From Megamerina dolium (lineage: Eukaryota; Arthropoda; Insecta; Diptera; Megamerinidae), in assembly GCA_963854835.1 (NCBI GenBank), contig OY978525.1, forward strand, positions 79,010,628-79,074,627: a stretch of DNA of 64,000 nucleotides. Direction: 5' to 3'. Shown here one piece after another: positions 45,784 through 56,035 of the stretch. The translations under genes and the position numbers were made by a program. The notes under the pieces were generated by a model. That model saw only the letters and a program-made list of their open reading frames with translations. It was not told the DNA's origin and ran no database searches. Numbering within the stretch: position 1 is the stretch's first letter; each line of letters begins with the position of its first letter.

Positions 45784-47941
45784 GTATTATATTTTGCCAT
45801 GGCACAGCTCCTACCGTATTAAAATATTCACAAAATTTGTCTCTGACATTTTTTGCGGGATTGCTTGCATTTCTTATAGTAGTCGGAGCTAAATTATCTA
45901 GATTTCAATCATCACAATTCGATCCAGTGGGTTCCATTGCATCGATCAATCTATTCATGTTATTGAAATCTTTTTTTCTCGTAAAAAGTTGTGTAGATAA
46001 CAGTAGGTTAACATAATAGTTGACACTTTATCCGGTGAAAGATCAATGGTTTTCAATAGTACCCTGAACCTTGATGCCAAAATACCAAAGGCATTTTCAA
46101 TTATCTTCTGGCTCTCGATAAACGATAATTGAATATTATTTCGTATTTCTTCATAGTCCTGTGACTATAAGGCTTCATTAAATTTGCCATCAGCGGAAAA
46201 GCATCATCGCCTACAAATACATATGGCATGTTTGAACTAAAGCCTGGCAACGGGTCCGGATCAGGAATATATAACTCATCTTTTATCAACTCATCAAAAT
46301 AGGTTAAATCACTAAAAGGCGCGCCATCTGATGCCCTACCATTCGTGCCCACATTAAAAATTAAAAAGTTATAGTTCGAATTAACAACCGCTATCAAAAT
46401 TATGGGTGGGTGCCGCAGCTCAGTGGTTAGTGTGTTCGCCTTCTGATCTGTAGATTGTCGTTCAATCCCCGGCTGATGCATAACAAATTTAATATCGATA
46501 AGATTTTTCTTTCGAATGGTACCCACCTGTCGGCAAACAACTGGCAATTCTTCCGACAGTAACAACTTGCCATGAAAAAGCTTCTAAAAGAACTCTGTGA
46601 CAAAGCTCAGAAAAAAGTGATGTCACAAGTGTTCTGCCGTTCGGAACCGGCTAAAATAAGTAGGTCCCTTCTAATATTGTCCAAAAATTTAAGACGCACA
46701 ACAGTAATAGAAGAGAAGCTCGGCCATTGAGCCCTTTGGGACTTTAAGTGCCACATATTTATTTTTTTTTATCAAAATTATAGAGAAATTTTTCTTATAA
46801 TTAAAAAAGTAGGAGCAAGATTCAGGCGGCTTTGTAATGTTGATATGCTTGCCATCAATAGCACCAATGTAATGAGGAAACTTCGAAATTTTGATAAAAT
46901 CATCAACATCTGCTTTCCATTCATCACTATTATTTGGAAGCTAGAAAAATTTAAATAATAATTTATTGCATTGTGTCTACGCCAGAAGACGTGTGTCGCG
47001 CACTTCCCGTATAAAGTTTGCATTGGTTAACAACCCTAATTCCATTATATTTCGGTCCCCTATATTTTTCTTTAACTACTTTATACTCTTACTTTATACT
47101 CTTCACTTTCCATTTTTTTATTTCCATTATTGTTGATATAAACTTCGTATGAAATAGATCAAGTGCGTGCCCTCCCAATTTAAAAATTAAAATTAAAAAT
47201 TATAAACAAAAGTGATAAAAAACCCCGATTTTCCGAGCAGTGCGCGACATTATCCCTCTCGATATATCGTAATCATGTATATATATTTACTTTTAAATTG
47301 ATTAAACAATAAATAAAAATAAAGTGTAAAACATTTATATATATACAAGTGAAAAAGAAGTGTTTTTCCATGGCAACAACAACCACATCACTGTCATCAA
47401 CAGCTCCGCCACGAACACTACTTGTAGGCAAGTGCACCACATCGCAGCAAGCCCACCGGCATTTCCGCTCGCTCCCCGCTGAATCACATTGCTTCATTTA
47501 TTTCTAGTTTCATTCACCTTTATGTAATTTTTAAGCACCGTATTCAACGCCTCACATGTTTCAATAACTATTTTTCCAATTGTTTGTAAAGCGATAGGCG
47601 TCAGGAATTTAAATCCTCAAAACTATTTCCACTAGCTAAAAACCGTAAAGTGACTGCTAACCGATGATACGAAGAAATTGGTTCCATCATAATTGTTCTT
47701 TTCTTAACGATTATTGGTGTAACTTTGTCTAATAGTTCACAAAAACGATGTTTATCCATCCTTAAAAAATTATGTAAATCATCTTCCGCACTGATTTCTA
47801 ACCCTTTTAGAAGTTTAGTGTCACCTAATTCTTCCTTGTTTTTAACCACTTCTTCATCCAAACACGCTTTTTTCTTTCAATTATTTTTCTTTTTAAGACA
47901 ATAGCAATAACAATTGTCGCACAAATTTCGTCTCTATTCAT
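45784..47941 (-). pseudogene. PIF/Harbinger transposase, two exons, interrupted
   Basis: Exon 1 (47941-47518) starts MNRDEICATIVIAIVLK and includes a FLRMDKHRFCELLDKVTPII segment and a helix-turn-helix-like segment (YHRLAVTLRFLASGNSFEDL). It needs a frame change near 47830 and has a stop at about 47601. A probable intron (about 47517-46941) has an AAG/GTGAAT donor and TTTTTCTAG acceptor. Exon 2 (46940-45784) carries IGAIDGKHINI (first Asp), NVGTNGRASDGA (second Asp), FVGDDAFPL, and a frameshifted IENAFGIL (Glu). It ends in a VPWQ motif. A SINE (46404-46770) splits exon 2. Confidence 0.85.
46404..46770 (+). mobile_element. tRNA-derived SINE (family S), full length
   Basis: Flanked by a perfect 11-bp duplication, ATCAAAATTAT (46393-46403, 46771-46781). 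The head has an A box (CAGCTCAGTGGTTAGTG) and a degenerate B box (GTCGTTCAATCCCC). The body matches the copies at 6087 and 49476. The 3' end is an ATTTATTTTTTTTT tail. It interrupts exon 2 of the Harbinger transposase. Confidence 0.9.
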
Positions 47942-48377
47942 AACGATCTTTTCCGCACACTTTTCGAAAAGAAATGAATATTGTACAAGCATGCTGGAGT
48001 AATATGTGTTCGAGTTGATGGCACAATCACTTGATGGTGCCAGCAAGCTGGTGTGTGGGTCCTTTTAGGTATCCTACGCTTTGCGCTTTGTAACTTGTCC
48101 CATACAACTACACAGATTCTACTTTTTTGACAGACGCGTAGCATGCGAAAAACCGTAGAACGCGTGGTGTGGACCTTCAGCTGAAGTTATGGATTGCAGC
48201 AAAAGTTTGAATAGCATCAATTAAAGGACTTACTTACTTAATTTCGCTCTCTTTCTTAATTTATGTATAAATCAAGCACTAAATTAAGTAATTTATCAAA
48301 TAAAATCTGCTACCTAAATTACTTCATTCGTTCTTAATTTATCATAAATTAAGAACTAAATCAAGAATAACTCGTCA
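47942..48377. other. Harbinger flank with AT palindromes
   Basis: No gene. TTAATTT motifs recur in both orientations between 48238 and 48362. They include a perfect palindrome with 13-bp arms (GTTCTTAATTTAT, one-base loop) at 48330-48356. The element's own terminal repeats could not be identified. Confidence 0.5.
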
Positions 48378-48925
48378 TCTCTAATCTCTGACCGAAAGGA
48401 GACAGCGACTTGGCTATCGCCACCAAAACACGAGATTATGGAAATGGTTGCGTTAAAGATTTTCTGACAATTTATGCCTTTTAAAAAGAACATTTAACAC
48501 TTTTACAGAAAAGAGTATCGACTAAGTACGATAGCAACGCGTGCTAACTAATTTTTTTATTTTATTATTCATATTTGATATGCATTATTGTATTTTCTAA
48601 ATTAAATGTAAGTTGTTCTTTATAAAGACTTTTCAGTCTCTAGGTTTTAAAATTTAAAACAAAAACTTAAATATAATTTACACTTTTTTGCAAAGACGCT
48701 TTAGATATTACTTTGTCTCTTTTATATATATTTATGACGAGATAAACAAATACTAGTTATTAATACAATTAAAGAGAAGAAAATTTGACTCGATGTGATT
48801 AGATGAAATAAAACCGTACTGAAAATAGGATTATATTTTTAATTATTTTATACAATCTGAACAAGCCTATACAAACCAAATATGTATAGGCTTTTTTAAC
48901 TAGTAGCCGAAGTTCATTTGAAATA
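48378..48925 (+). repeat. Left arm of a long inverted repeat
   Basis: Positions 48675-48925 (AATTTACACTTTTTTGCAAAG, then GACGAGATAAACAAATAC, GACTCGATGTGATTAGATGA and AACAAGCCTATACAAA) match in reverse complement 55385-55568 and 61521-61580, which were contiguous before Gypsy G4 inserted. A further short match, GACCGAAAGGAGACAG near 48387, is offset by about 270 bp of extra sequence. It suggests a DNA transposon with long terminal repeats. Confidence 0.65.
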
Positions 48926-49190
48926 AAAGTAATTGATCCTTTATTTAATCTACGTAAGCACTTTCTTATTCTGTTCTTGACACCAATCAGACCAATTTTA
49001 CCAGTGTTGCCAAATGCAATTTTATATAAAGAAACAAAAAATGTGAGAAAAAATATTTCTAAATAATGCAATATTGCTTTACGGGTATTGCGTACATACA
49101 TATTTATTATGTTGACAACTGCGATTTATTATTAAATTTTAAACAATAATTATATAAATTCTCTTTAAAGAAAGCTTTCGCGTTTCTTTT
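48926..49190. other. Interior of the long-inverted-repeat element, left part
   Basis: AT-rich; an open minus-strand frame (49101-48799) has no recognisable domain. It ends at the ATAT target of G5. Confidence 0.4.
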
Positions 49191-49475
49191 ATATTGTTAC
49201 GTTTTTATTCTGTGAGCGTTTAATTCTATTTGAATTACCTTGTTCGATCACTGGATTCTGTTAATAATAACTGCAACACTTATTTTATACAACTATATAC
49301 AGCAACAATTTATTTAATAATCTCTATTTACAATCAACTCTGTTTATAATCAACTATTTACAATAACACTTTAATGTACTAGCAACTTTTGCCTCTGTAT
49401 AGATGTTTGCGCAGTCACGTTCGGAATTCGATTGATTGTCACTTCTCAACACTGGCTCTATTTATACTCTGTTGG

Positions 49476-49818
49476 TTGGGTTGCGTAGCTCAGTGGTTAG
49501 TGTGTTCGCCTACTGATCTGTAGGTCGTGGGTTAATCCCCGGCTGATGCGTAACAAATTTAATATCGATAAGATTTTTATTTCGAACGGTACCCACCTGT
49601 CGGCAAGCAATTGGCAATTCTTCCGACAGTAACAACTTGCCATGAAAAAGCTTCTTAAAGAACTCTGTGACAAAGATCAGAAAAAGTGATGTAACAAGTG
49701 TTCTGCCGTTCGGTTCCTTCTAATATTGTCCAAAAATTTAAGACGCACAACAGTAATGGAAGAGAAGCTCGGCCAATGAGCCCTTTGGGGCTTTATATGC
49801 CACATATTTATTTTTTTT
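49476..49818 (+). mobile_element. tRNA-derived SINE (family S) inside an LTR
   Basis: Inserted in the LTR at CTGTTGG/CAACACC with a short repeat TTGG on both sides. The head has a clear A box (GTAGCTCAGTGGTTAGTG) and B-box remnant (GGGTTAATCCCC). The tail is a T-rich run. It is close in sequence to the 46404 copy. Confidence 0.9.
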
Positions 49819-50020
49819 TTGGCAACACCCCAGAATCTTCCTTTATCGAGATTCTTCTCTTCCTTTCTCGTTGGCTTGTCCTGGTTATCGCTTATTTCTT
49901 TTTGTTGACATTCGTGTCGATGCTGCCAATAGTGTCAGTCACAATAGTGACGAGTAACCAACTATCGATACTCGTTACACTGCCCTCCTCTTAACCTTGT
50001 TCGTCCCGAACAAGTTTTTA

Positions 50021-53000
50021 TACCTCCCCTCAATATGGCGCAAGTCGCTCCAAGTGCACTACTTTAAACTTTGCTCTTTTATTCCAGGCACGTTGAATAC
50101 GTAGTGTACTATGTCATTTATCTTTGCTATAATCTCATATGGCCCTTCCCAATGAGTCTGTAGTTTAGGGGACAGGACTTTCTTCCTGTTGTGGATTATG
50201 AAGCATTACAAGCTCTCCTTCATAGAACCCTTTTGAATTTGCTTTCAAGTCATACCTGGCCTTCATCTTATCGCTTATCATCTACGACCGCTCTCTGATG
50301 AACTGATGTACTTCATCCAACTGTTCCCGCTTTTCGCTAATATAATTACCTTCGGTTGATCTCGTTGGTGTTAGAACTCCAAATTTGAAATCAGCTGGCA
50401 GTCTTAACTCGTTTCCAAAAATTGCCATTGCCGGTGTAGTAGCCGTCGTATCATGTTGTGCGCATCGATATGCCATGAGGAACATTGGTATATGTACATC
50501 CCAGTCTCTTTGGTATTTATCTACGACTTTTCTCAAATATTCCTCCAAGGTACGGTTAAATCATTCTACCATGCCATCAGATTGTGGATGCAAAGGTGTT
50601 GTACGAGTTTTGTATATACCCAGCATACGGCATATCTCTTGGAATACAACTGATTCGAAATTTCGACCTTGGTCTGAGTGTAACTCCATCGGTACACCAA
50701 AACGAGTAATACATTGGTTGACGAATACATCCGCAACTGTACTAGCTTCTTGTTTTGGAATGGAGTATACTTCAGGCCATTTACTGAAGTAATCTATAAC
50801 CACCAGAATATACTTGTTTCCTGCGTTGCTTATTGGAAATGGTCCAGCGATGTTCATAGCAATTCGCCCAAATGGAGCACCCACGGTGCATCTTACCTCG
50901 ACTTTTCTTATTGGGGCCTTTGGCCATTGCACATTGCTTACACTTCTGAATCCAATCAGCGACATGGTCATGACATCCAACCCAATAAAATCGTTTTTTT
51001 ATTTTCTCGACGGTTCTGGTGATGCCCAAATGCCCTCCACTGGAGGCGTTGTGATACTCAGCTATCACTTCATTTATTCTTGCCTTGGGTACCACTAGAA
51101 GATCATTAGTGATTTTTTCCATCTTCACTTTCCCATGCTCTGTATAAACATCCGTCTCGTAAGTGCAGGCTTTGCCACTGCTCCCAGTATGCCCTTGCTA
51201 TTGGACTCTCATTAGCCATTTCTTGCCAATCTGGACGTATGCCCTGCTCCTTGTATTCCATAATCTTTACGAGATATGGGTCGTTCCTCTGATCTTCTTG
51301 CACTAGTTCGGTGGTCCATGACTCCTCCGGCAATATATTTGTAAGTCGTATGTCGACAATGTGCTCCTTGCTTTCCACTCGAGAACAATGTTTACATTCC
51401 ATTTTGCAAGGACGACGAGATAGAGCATCCGCGTTGCCGTGATGTCCTCCTTTACGATGTTCGATGGTAAAATCATAACTCTGCAGCCTTTCAATCCAGC
51501 GCGCCAATTGTCCTCCCGGGTTTTTAAATAGTAATAACCACCTTAGCGCTGCGTGGTCAGTTCGTAGATGAAATGATTGACCGTACAAGTATTTATGGAA
51601 ATACTTTACACATTCCAGTATTGCGAGCAACTCTCTTCGAGTGACACAGTAGTTTCTTTCTGGCTTCGACAGGATTTTACTGTAGTATGCTATCACTTTT
51701 TCTTGCCCATCTAGCCACTCGCATCTGTGTCCAACACAAACTTTTGACCAGGTACTGGATACGCTAATACTGGTGCTGAACAGAGTCTTTCTTTCAGCTG
51801 TTCGAATGCTTTCTGTTGTTCCTCGCCCCACACAAATGTTTTGTTCTTTCTTGTTAACTCATGCAGACTGCTGGCGATGTTTGCAAATCCAGGAACAAAT
51901 CGTCTATAGTAGGTACATAAGCCTAGGAAGCTTCTTAACTCGTGAAGATTCGACGGAATAGGCCATTCTTGTACTGCTGCTACTTTCTCCTCGTCGGTAT
52001 GTACCCCTTCTGTTGTTACTTTATGACCAAGATATTTAACTTCTCGCCTGAAGAGTGAACACTTTTTCATATTCAGTTTAAGCCCTGCTGATTGTATACG
52101 CTCAAATAATTCTTTCAGCTTTTCCAGGTGGTCGTTAAAATCTTTTCCCATCACGATAATGTCATCGAGGTACACCAAGCACGTTTTCCAGTGTAGTCCT
52201 CTGAGTACACGCTCCATCAAACGTTCAAAAGTAGCTGGCGCATTGCATAAGCCAAATGGCATAACTGTACATTGCCATAGACCCTCGCCAATACTGAAAG
52301 CTGTTTTCTCTTTGTCTTCCTTACCAAGTTCCACTTGCCAGTATCCACTTTGCAAATCAAGAGTTGAGAACCACTTCGCACCAGATAGTGTGTCCAGAGT
52401 GTCATCGATTCTTGGCAGTGGATAGCTGTCTTTTTTCGTAATATCATTTATCTTTCTGTAATCCACACAGAATCGAGTACTTCCATCCTTCTTCTTTACC
52501 AGCACAACTGGTGAACTCCATGGACTTGCTGATGGTTCAATAACACCTTGTTTCTGCATATCGGAAATCAGCTTAATGGCTTCGTCTCTTTTGGCCAATG
52601 GAACTCGTCGTGGTGTTTGACGAATTGGTCTAGAATCACCGGTGTCAATGTGATGCTTCACGATGGTTGTCCATCCTCCAGTTTTTCCATTTGAAGAAAA
52701 GATTGAACTGTACTTCTCCAATAGTTGTAAAGCCTTTTCTTTTGCTGTTTGGTAAGCACACCTGAACATTCTTCCATCTGTGCTTTTATTTCCGCTCTGA
52801 CAGTTCCTGATCTTCCACTTTTTATCGACGAATCCTTTTCGCAGTCTACTACGGCAGTAACTTCCTGGCAATGACCAATCACCATTCCTTTCTTTACAAC
52901 TGTAGATGTTTCTTTAGGTTCTACTAACGTCCTACCAAGTATGATGTTTTTATTCGTTATTTCTTTATCTGCTTCCACCACCCACAACTTGCCTGTCCCA

Positions 53001-53276
53001 TCATCCACATTCATCTGTGCCCATATCACCGCTTCTGATTTTGCTGGAACCTCTTGGCGTTGACATGCCAGTACTCGTTTGATTTTCCCACTACGCTTGT
53101 AACCGATGTTCAATGGTAGTTCGACATTTGCATAGCGCAGTATCCGTTGATTTAAATCTAACGTAAATCCGTTGTCAATCATAAAATCAACACCAATTAT
53201 TACGTCATCGATGATGTCAGCCACAATGAATTCATGTTCCCACGTCCAATTTCCAATAGATATTAGTTTCTTTATC
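50021..53276 (-). pseudogene. G5 Pol remnant
   Basis: The minus strand reads protease C-terminal part (53224 onwards), RT with VYLDDIIVMG, RNase H, and integrase with HHCC and DDE segments. A deletion of about 30 bp in the RNase H region (near 51711) shifts the frame. Smaller breaks lie near 52870, 50930 and 50555. A TGA lies just before the normal end. There is no protease active site. Confidence 0.85.
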
Positions 53277-53763
53277 TAATCTTTTCATTAACGGCTCCGG
53301 AAATTTCATCTACATGTTCTTTTAGTTCTGCAACTTTCTCATTAATAGGCCCAGAAATTTCTTGAAGTTTGTAGTTAATTGTCTTCTGGAACTCTCCCAT
53401 AACGCTTTCTTGGCGAGACGAACCTTCTTGAATTTTCATACGCAATTCAGCCGAATGTTCTTGAAACTTGGAGTCAATGCGAGACGCATTTTCTTGTAGC
53501 TGTTGTTGCTGCTGTTGGATCATGGTTTTCATGAATTCCATGAGTTGACCACTCGAATCTATTTTGCTCTCTTCCTCAGCGTGCACAACTGCTTGTATAT
53601 CGGCTTCCTCGAAGAACTCATGTTCTTCTACATTAATTCCCTTAGCCTCCATAGCTTGCCTCAGCCTCACCAGCAGTTCCGGCATTGCACCTGATGACGA
53701 TAGATTCATCTCTACCAACAGCTTTTTAAGCTGGTCCACTTTTAGTTGGTCAATTTTCACCAT
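53276..53763 (-). pseudogene. G5 Gag N-terminal remnant
   Basis: SAP-like start and coiled coil up to about residue 160, then a direct join into the pol segment before IGNWTWEHEF. The breakpoint sequence (GAAAAGATTAGATAAAG) differs from the G3 junction, so the deletion is independent. The capsid region, zinc knuckle and frameshift signal are absent. Confidence 0.85.
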
Positions 53764-54317
53764 CTTTACAGAATCCCACTTCTGACACCAATTGTTACGT
53801 TTTTATTCTGTGAGCGTTTAATTCTATTTGAATTACCTTGTTCGATCACTGGATTCTGTTAATAATAACTGCAACACTTATTTTATACAACTATATACAG
53901 CAACAATTTATTTAATAAACTCTATTTACAATCAACTCTGTTTATAATCAACTATTTACAATAACACTTTAATGTACTAGCAACTTTTGCCTCTGTATAG
54001 ATGTTTGCGCAGTCACGTTCGGAATTCGATTGATTGTCACTTCTCAACACTGGCTCTATTTATACTCTGTTGACAACACCCCAGAATCTTCTTTTATCGA
54101 GATTCTTCTCTTCCTTTCTCGTTGGCTTGTCCTGGTTATCGCTTATTTCTTTTTGTTGACATTCGTGTCGATGCTGCCAATAGTGTCAGTCACAATAGTG
54201 ACGAGTAACCAACTATCGATACTCGTTACAATATTCTGAGTATGTACTGATTGAGAGAATTTTCTCGTAAAGCAAAGAAATTCTATAACTTTAACTTTAT
54301 TATTTTATTTAGAAATT

Positions 54318-54539
54318 GTGTTTTCGTGGAGCAGATCTCTCACTGAAGAACTTATTACTCTGCTGCAAATTAATGAATTCTTGTGGGATATAAAAAATCC
54401 AAGTTATTCGAATCTGGAAAAACGGGAACAGGCCCTAGATGCTATGCATCAGGAATTGTTCAAAATTGCTAGCGATATAGCAAAACATGATATCCGCGCA
54501 AAATTTCAGTACTTTGAAGCCAATATAGGAAAGAGTTGA
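54318..54539 (+). pseudogene. MADF-like DNA-binding domain exon
   Basis: Preceded by a good splice acceptor (TATTTTATTTAG at 54311). The open frame reads EELITLLQINEFLWDIKNPSY and then SNLEKREQALDAMHQELFKIA, the pattern of a MADF (Myb/SANT-like) domain. It stops at TGA 54537-54539. MADF proteins occur as host regulators and as partner proteins of Harbinger transposases. Its position inside the long-inverted-repeat element suggests transposon origin. No upstream exon was found because G5 is inserted just before it. Confidence 0.5.
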
Positions 54540-55384
54540 CATCTATTGACACCAGCACTGCCAGTTCTTGATCTGGCGGTATTGCATTTCCAACTGGCGT
54601 TTCACTTTTTTTATATCCTTTTCATTGAGCCGCAGGATGTTCTGTAATTTCGCATCGGTCATCCTTATGCAATTTTTGAAGGCCCAGATGAATGTTATCT
54701 TTTTTGACGATTTTACGATTATACTTTTTCTATTCACTCGATTATTTTTGCCAGTACACTTCTATGATTATCGTTTCAAATCACACATTCTCAGCATATA
54801 TGGTTGCTGTTTTTATCAAATCATTCAGCTCGATATCCATTATGAAATCAATTGAAATTTAATGCAGCACAATTATTTTGATAACTTTGAAAACAGAAGC
54901 CACCGTGTCATAGTCAATATTAAGTTCCAACATAAATTTAGCATCGGCTTTTGGACATTAATATTTGATAAATTCATATGATTTTACACGCAGAAACTTT
55001 TATTTCGGAAAACTCTAGTTCGAAGACAAAAGATACAAACTATGCACTCGTTTCTCTGCCCTTGTCTATGAATTCAAGTTTTTGGAAATACAAGTGCTTG
55101 CGTGGAAAACAAAAGTAAAAAAATACAGCAACTTCATCATGCGAAGGTTCAAAATATTACACCTCTATTTCAGCATCATGTGTAACCACCAAACAATTTA
55201 AATTGGTGAAACAGATAATAAGCGCCATGAGTGGCGTTCAATTGATTGGTAACCACAGCATAATAAGAAAGTTCTTACGTTTTTTTTGGGTTGGAAAGAA
55301 CACGCTCCCATGAAACCAGATCATACGGCGTAAAACCCTGGTGATTGGGTAGATTAAATAAAAGGTGAATTGTTTTTATTTTGA
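54540..55384. other. Interior of the long-inverted-repeat element, right part
   Basis: A minus-strand open frame, 54737-54543, has a lysine-rich stretch (NEKDIKKVKRQLEMQYRQIK) of unknown identity. A phrase near 55190 (ACCACCAAACAATTTAAATTG) resembles repeat R. Nothing else was recognised. Confidence 0.4.
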
Positions 55385-55568
55385 ATGCATTTCGGCTGCT
55401 AGATAAACAAGTCTATAAATTTTTTGTTTTGTATAGGCTTGTTGAAAATAATCAAAAATATAAATATATTTTAAACAGGTTTATATTTCATCTAATCACA
55501 TCGAGTCAAGTCTACTTCTCTTTAATTGTTTTAACAACTTGTATTTGTTTATCTCGTCTTAAATATAT
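55385..55568 (-). repeat. Right arm of the long inverted repeat, inner part
   Basis: Reverse complement of about 48729-48925, with many shared blocks (CATCTAATCACATCGAGTCA). It is interrupted at its outer side by Gypsy G4; the arm resumes at 61521. Confidence 0.7.
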
Positions 55569-56006
55569 TGTAACGAGTATCGATAGTTGATTACTCATCA
55601 CTATTGTGACTGACTCTATTGGCAGCATCGAAACGAATGTCAACAAAAAGAAATAAGCGATAACCAGAACAAGCCAACGAGAAAGGAAGAGAAGAATCTC
55701 GATAAAGGAAGATTCTGGGGTGTTGCCAACAGAGTATAAATAGAGCCAGTGTTGAGTATTGACAATCAATCTAATTCAGAACGTGATTGCGAAAACATTG
55801 ATACAAAGGCAAAAGCTGCTAGTACATTTAAGTGTTATAGTAAATAGTTGATTGTAAACAGTGTTGATTGTAAATAGAGATTATTAAATAAATTGTTGCT
55901 GTATATAGTTGTATAAAATAAGTGTTGCAGTTATCATTAACAGAATCCAGTGATCGAACAAGGTAATTCAAATAGAATTAAACGTTCACAGAATAAAAAC
56001 GTAACA
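55569..56006 (+). promoter_or_regulatory. G4 5' LTR with promoter
   Basis: TATAAATA at 55735-55742; TG/CA ends. It differs from the G1 LTR at about ten positions (for example GAGTATTGACAATC), so G1 and G4 come from different source copies. Confidence 0.85.
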
Positions 56007-56035
56007 ATTGGTGTCAGAAGTGGGATTCTGTAAAG

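Larger units (their letters stand above)
49195..54230 (-). mobile_element. Gypsy G5, internally deleted, with SINE in 3' LTR
   Basis: Minus-strand element, ATAT duplication (49191-49194, 54231-54234). 3' LTR is 49195-49979 including a SINE, and the 5' LTR is 53793-54230. The primer site (rc of TGGTGTCAGAAGTGGGAT) is at 53773-53790. About 1.2 kb between the gag coiled coil and the protease is missing. The LTRs differ by only a few bases once the SINE is removed. Confidence 0.95.

Noticed and set aside
47360..47510. Plus-strand ATG frame starting MATTTTSLSSTAPP
   Set aside because: Lies within the probable intron of the Harbinger transposase; short, low complexity, no supporting signals.
49195..54230. 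G5 as an active full-length Gypsy
   Set aside because: Gag-protease deletion, RNase H deletion, several frameshifts and a SINE in the LTR exclude autonomous activity.
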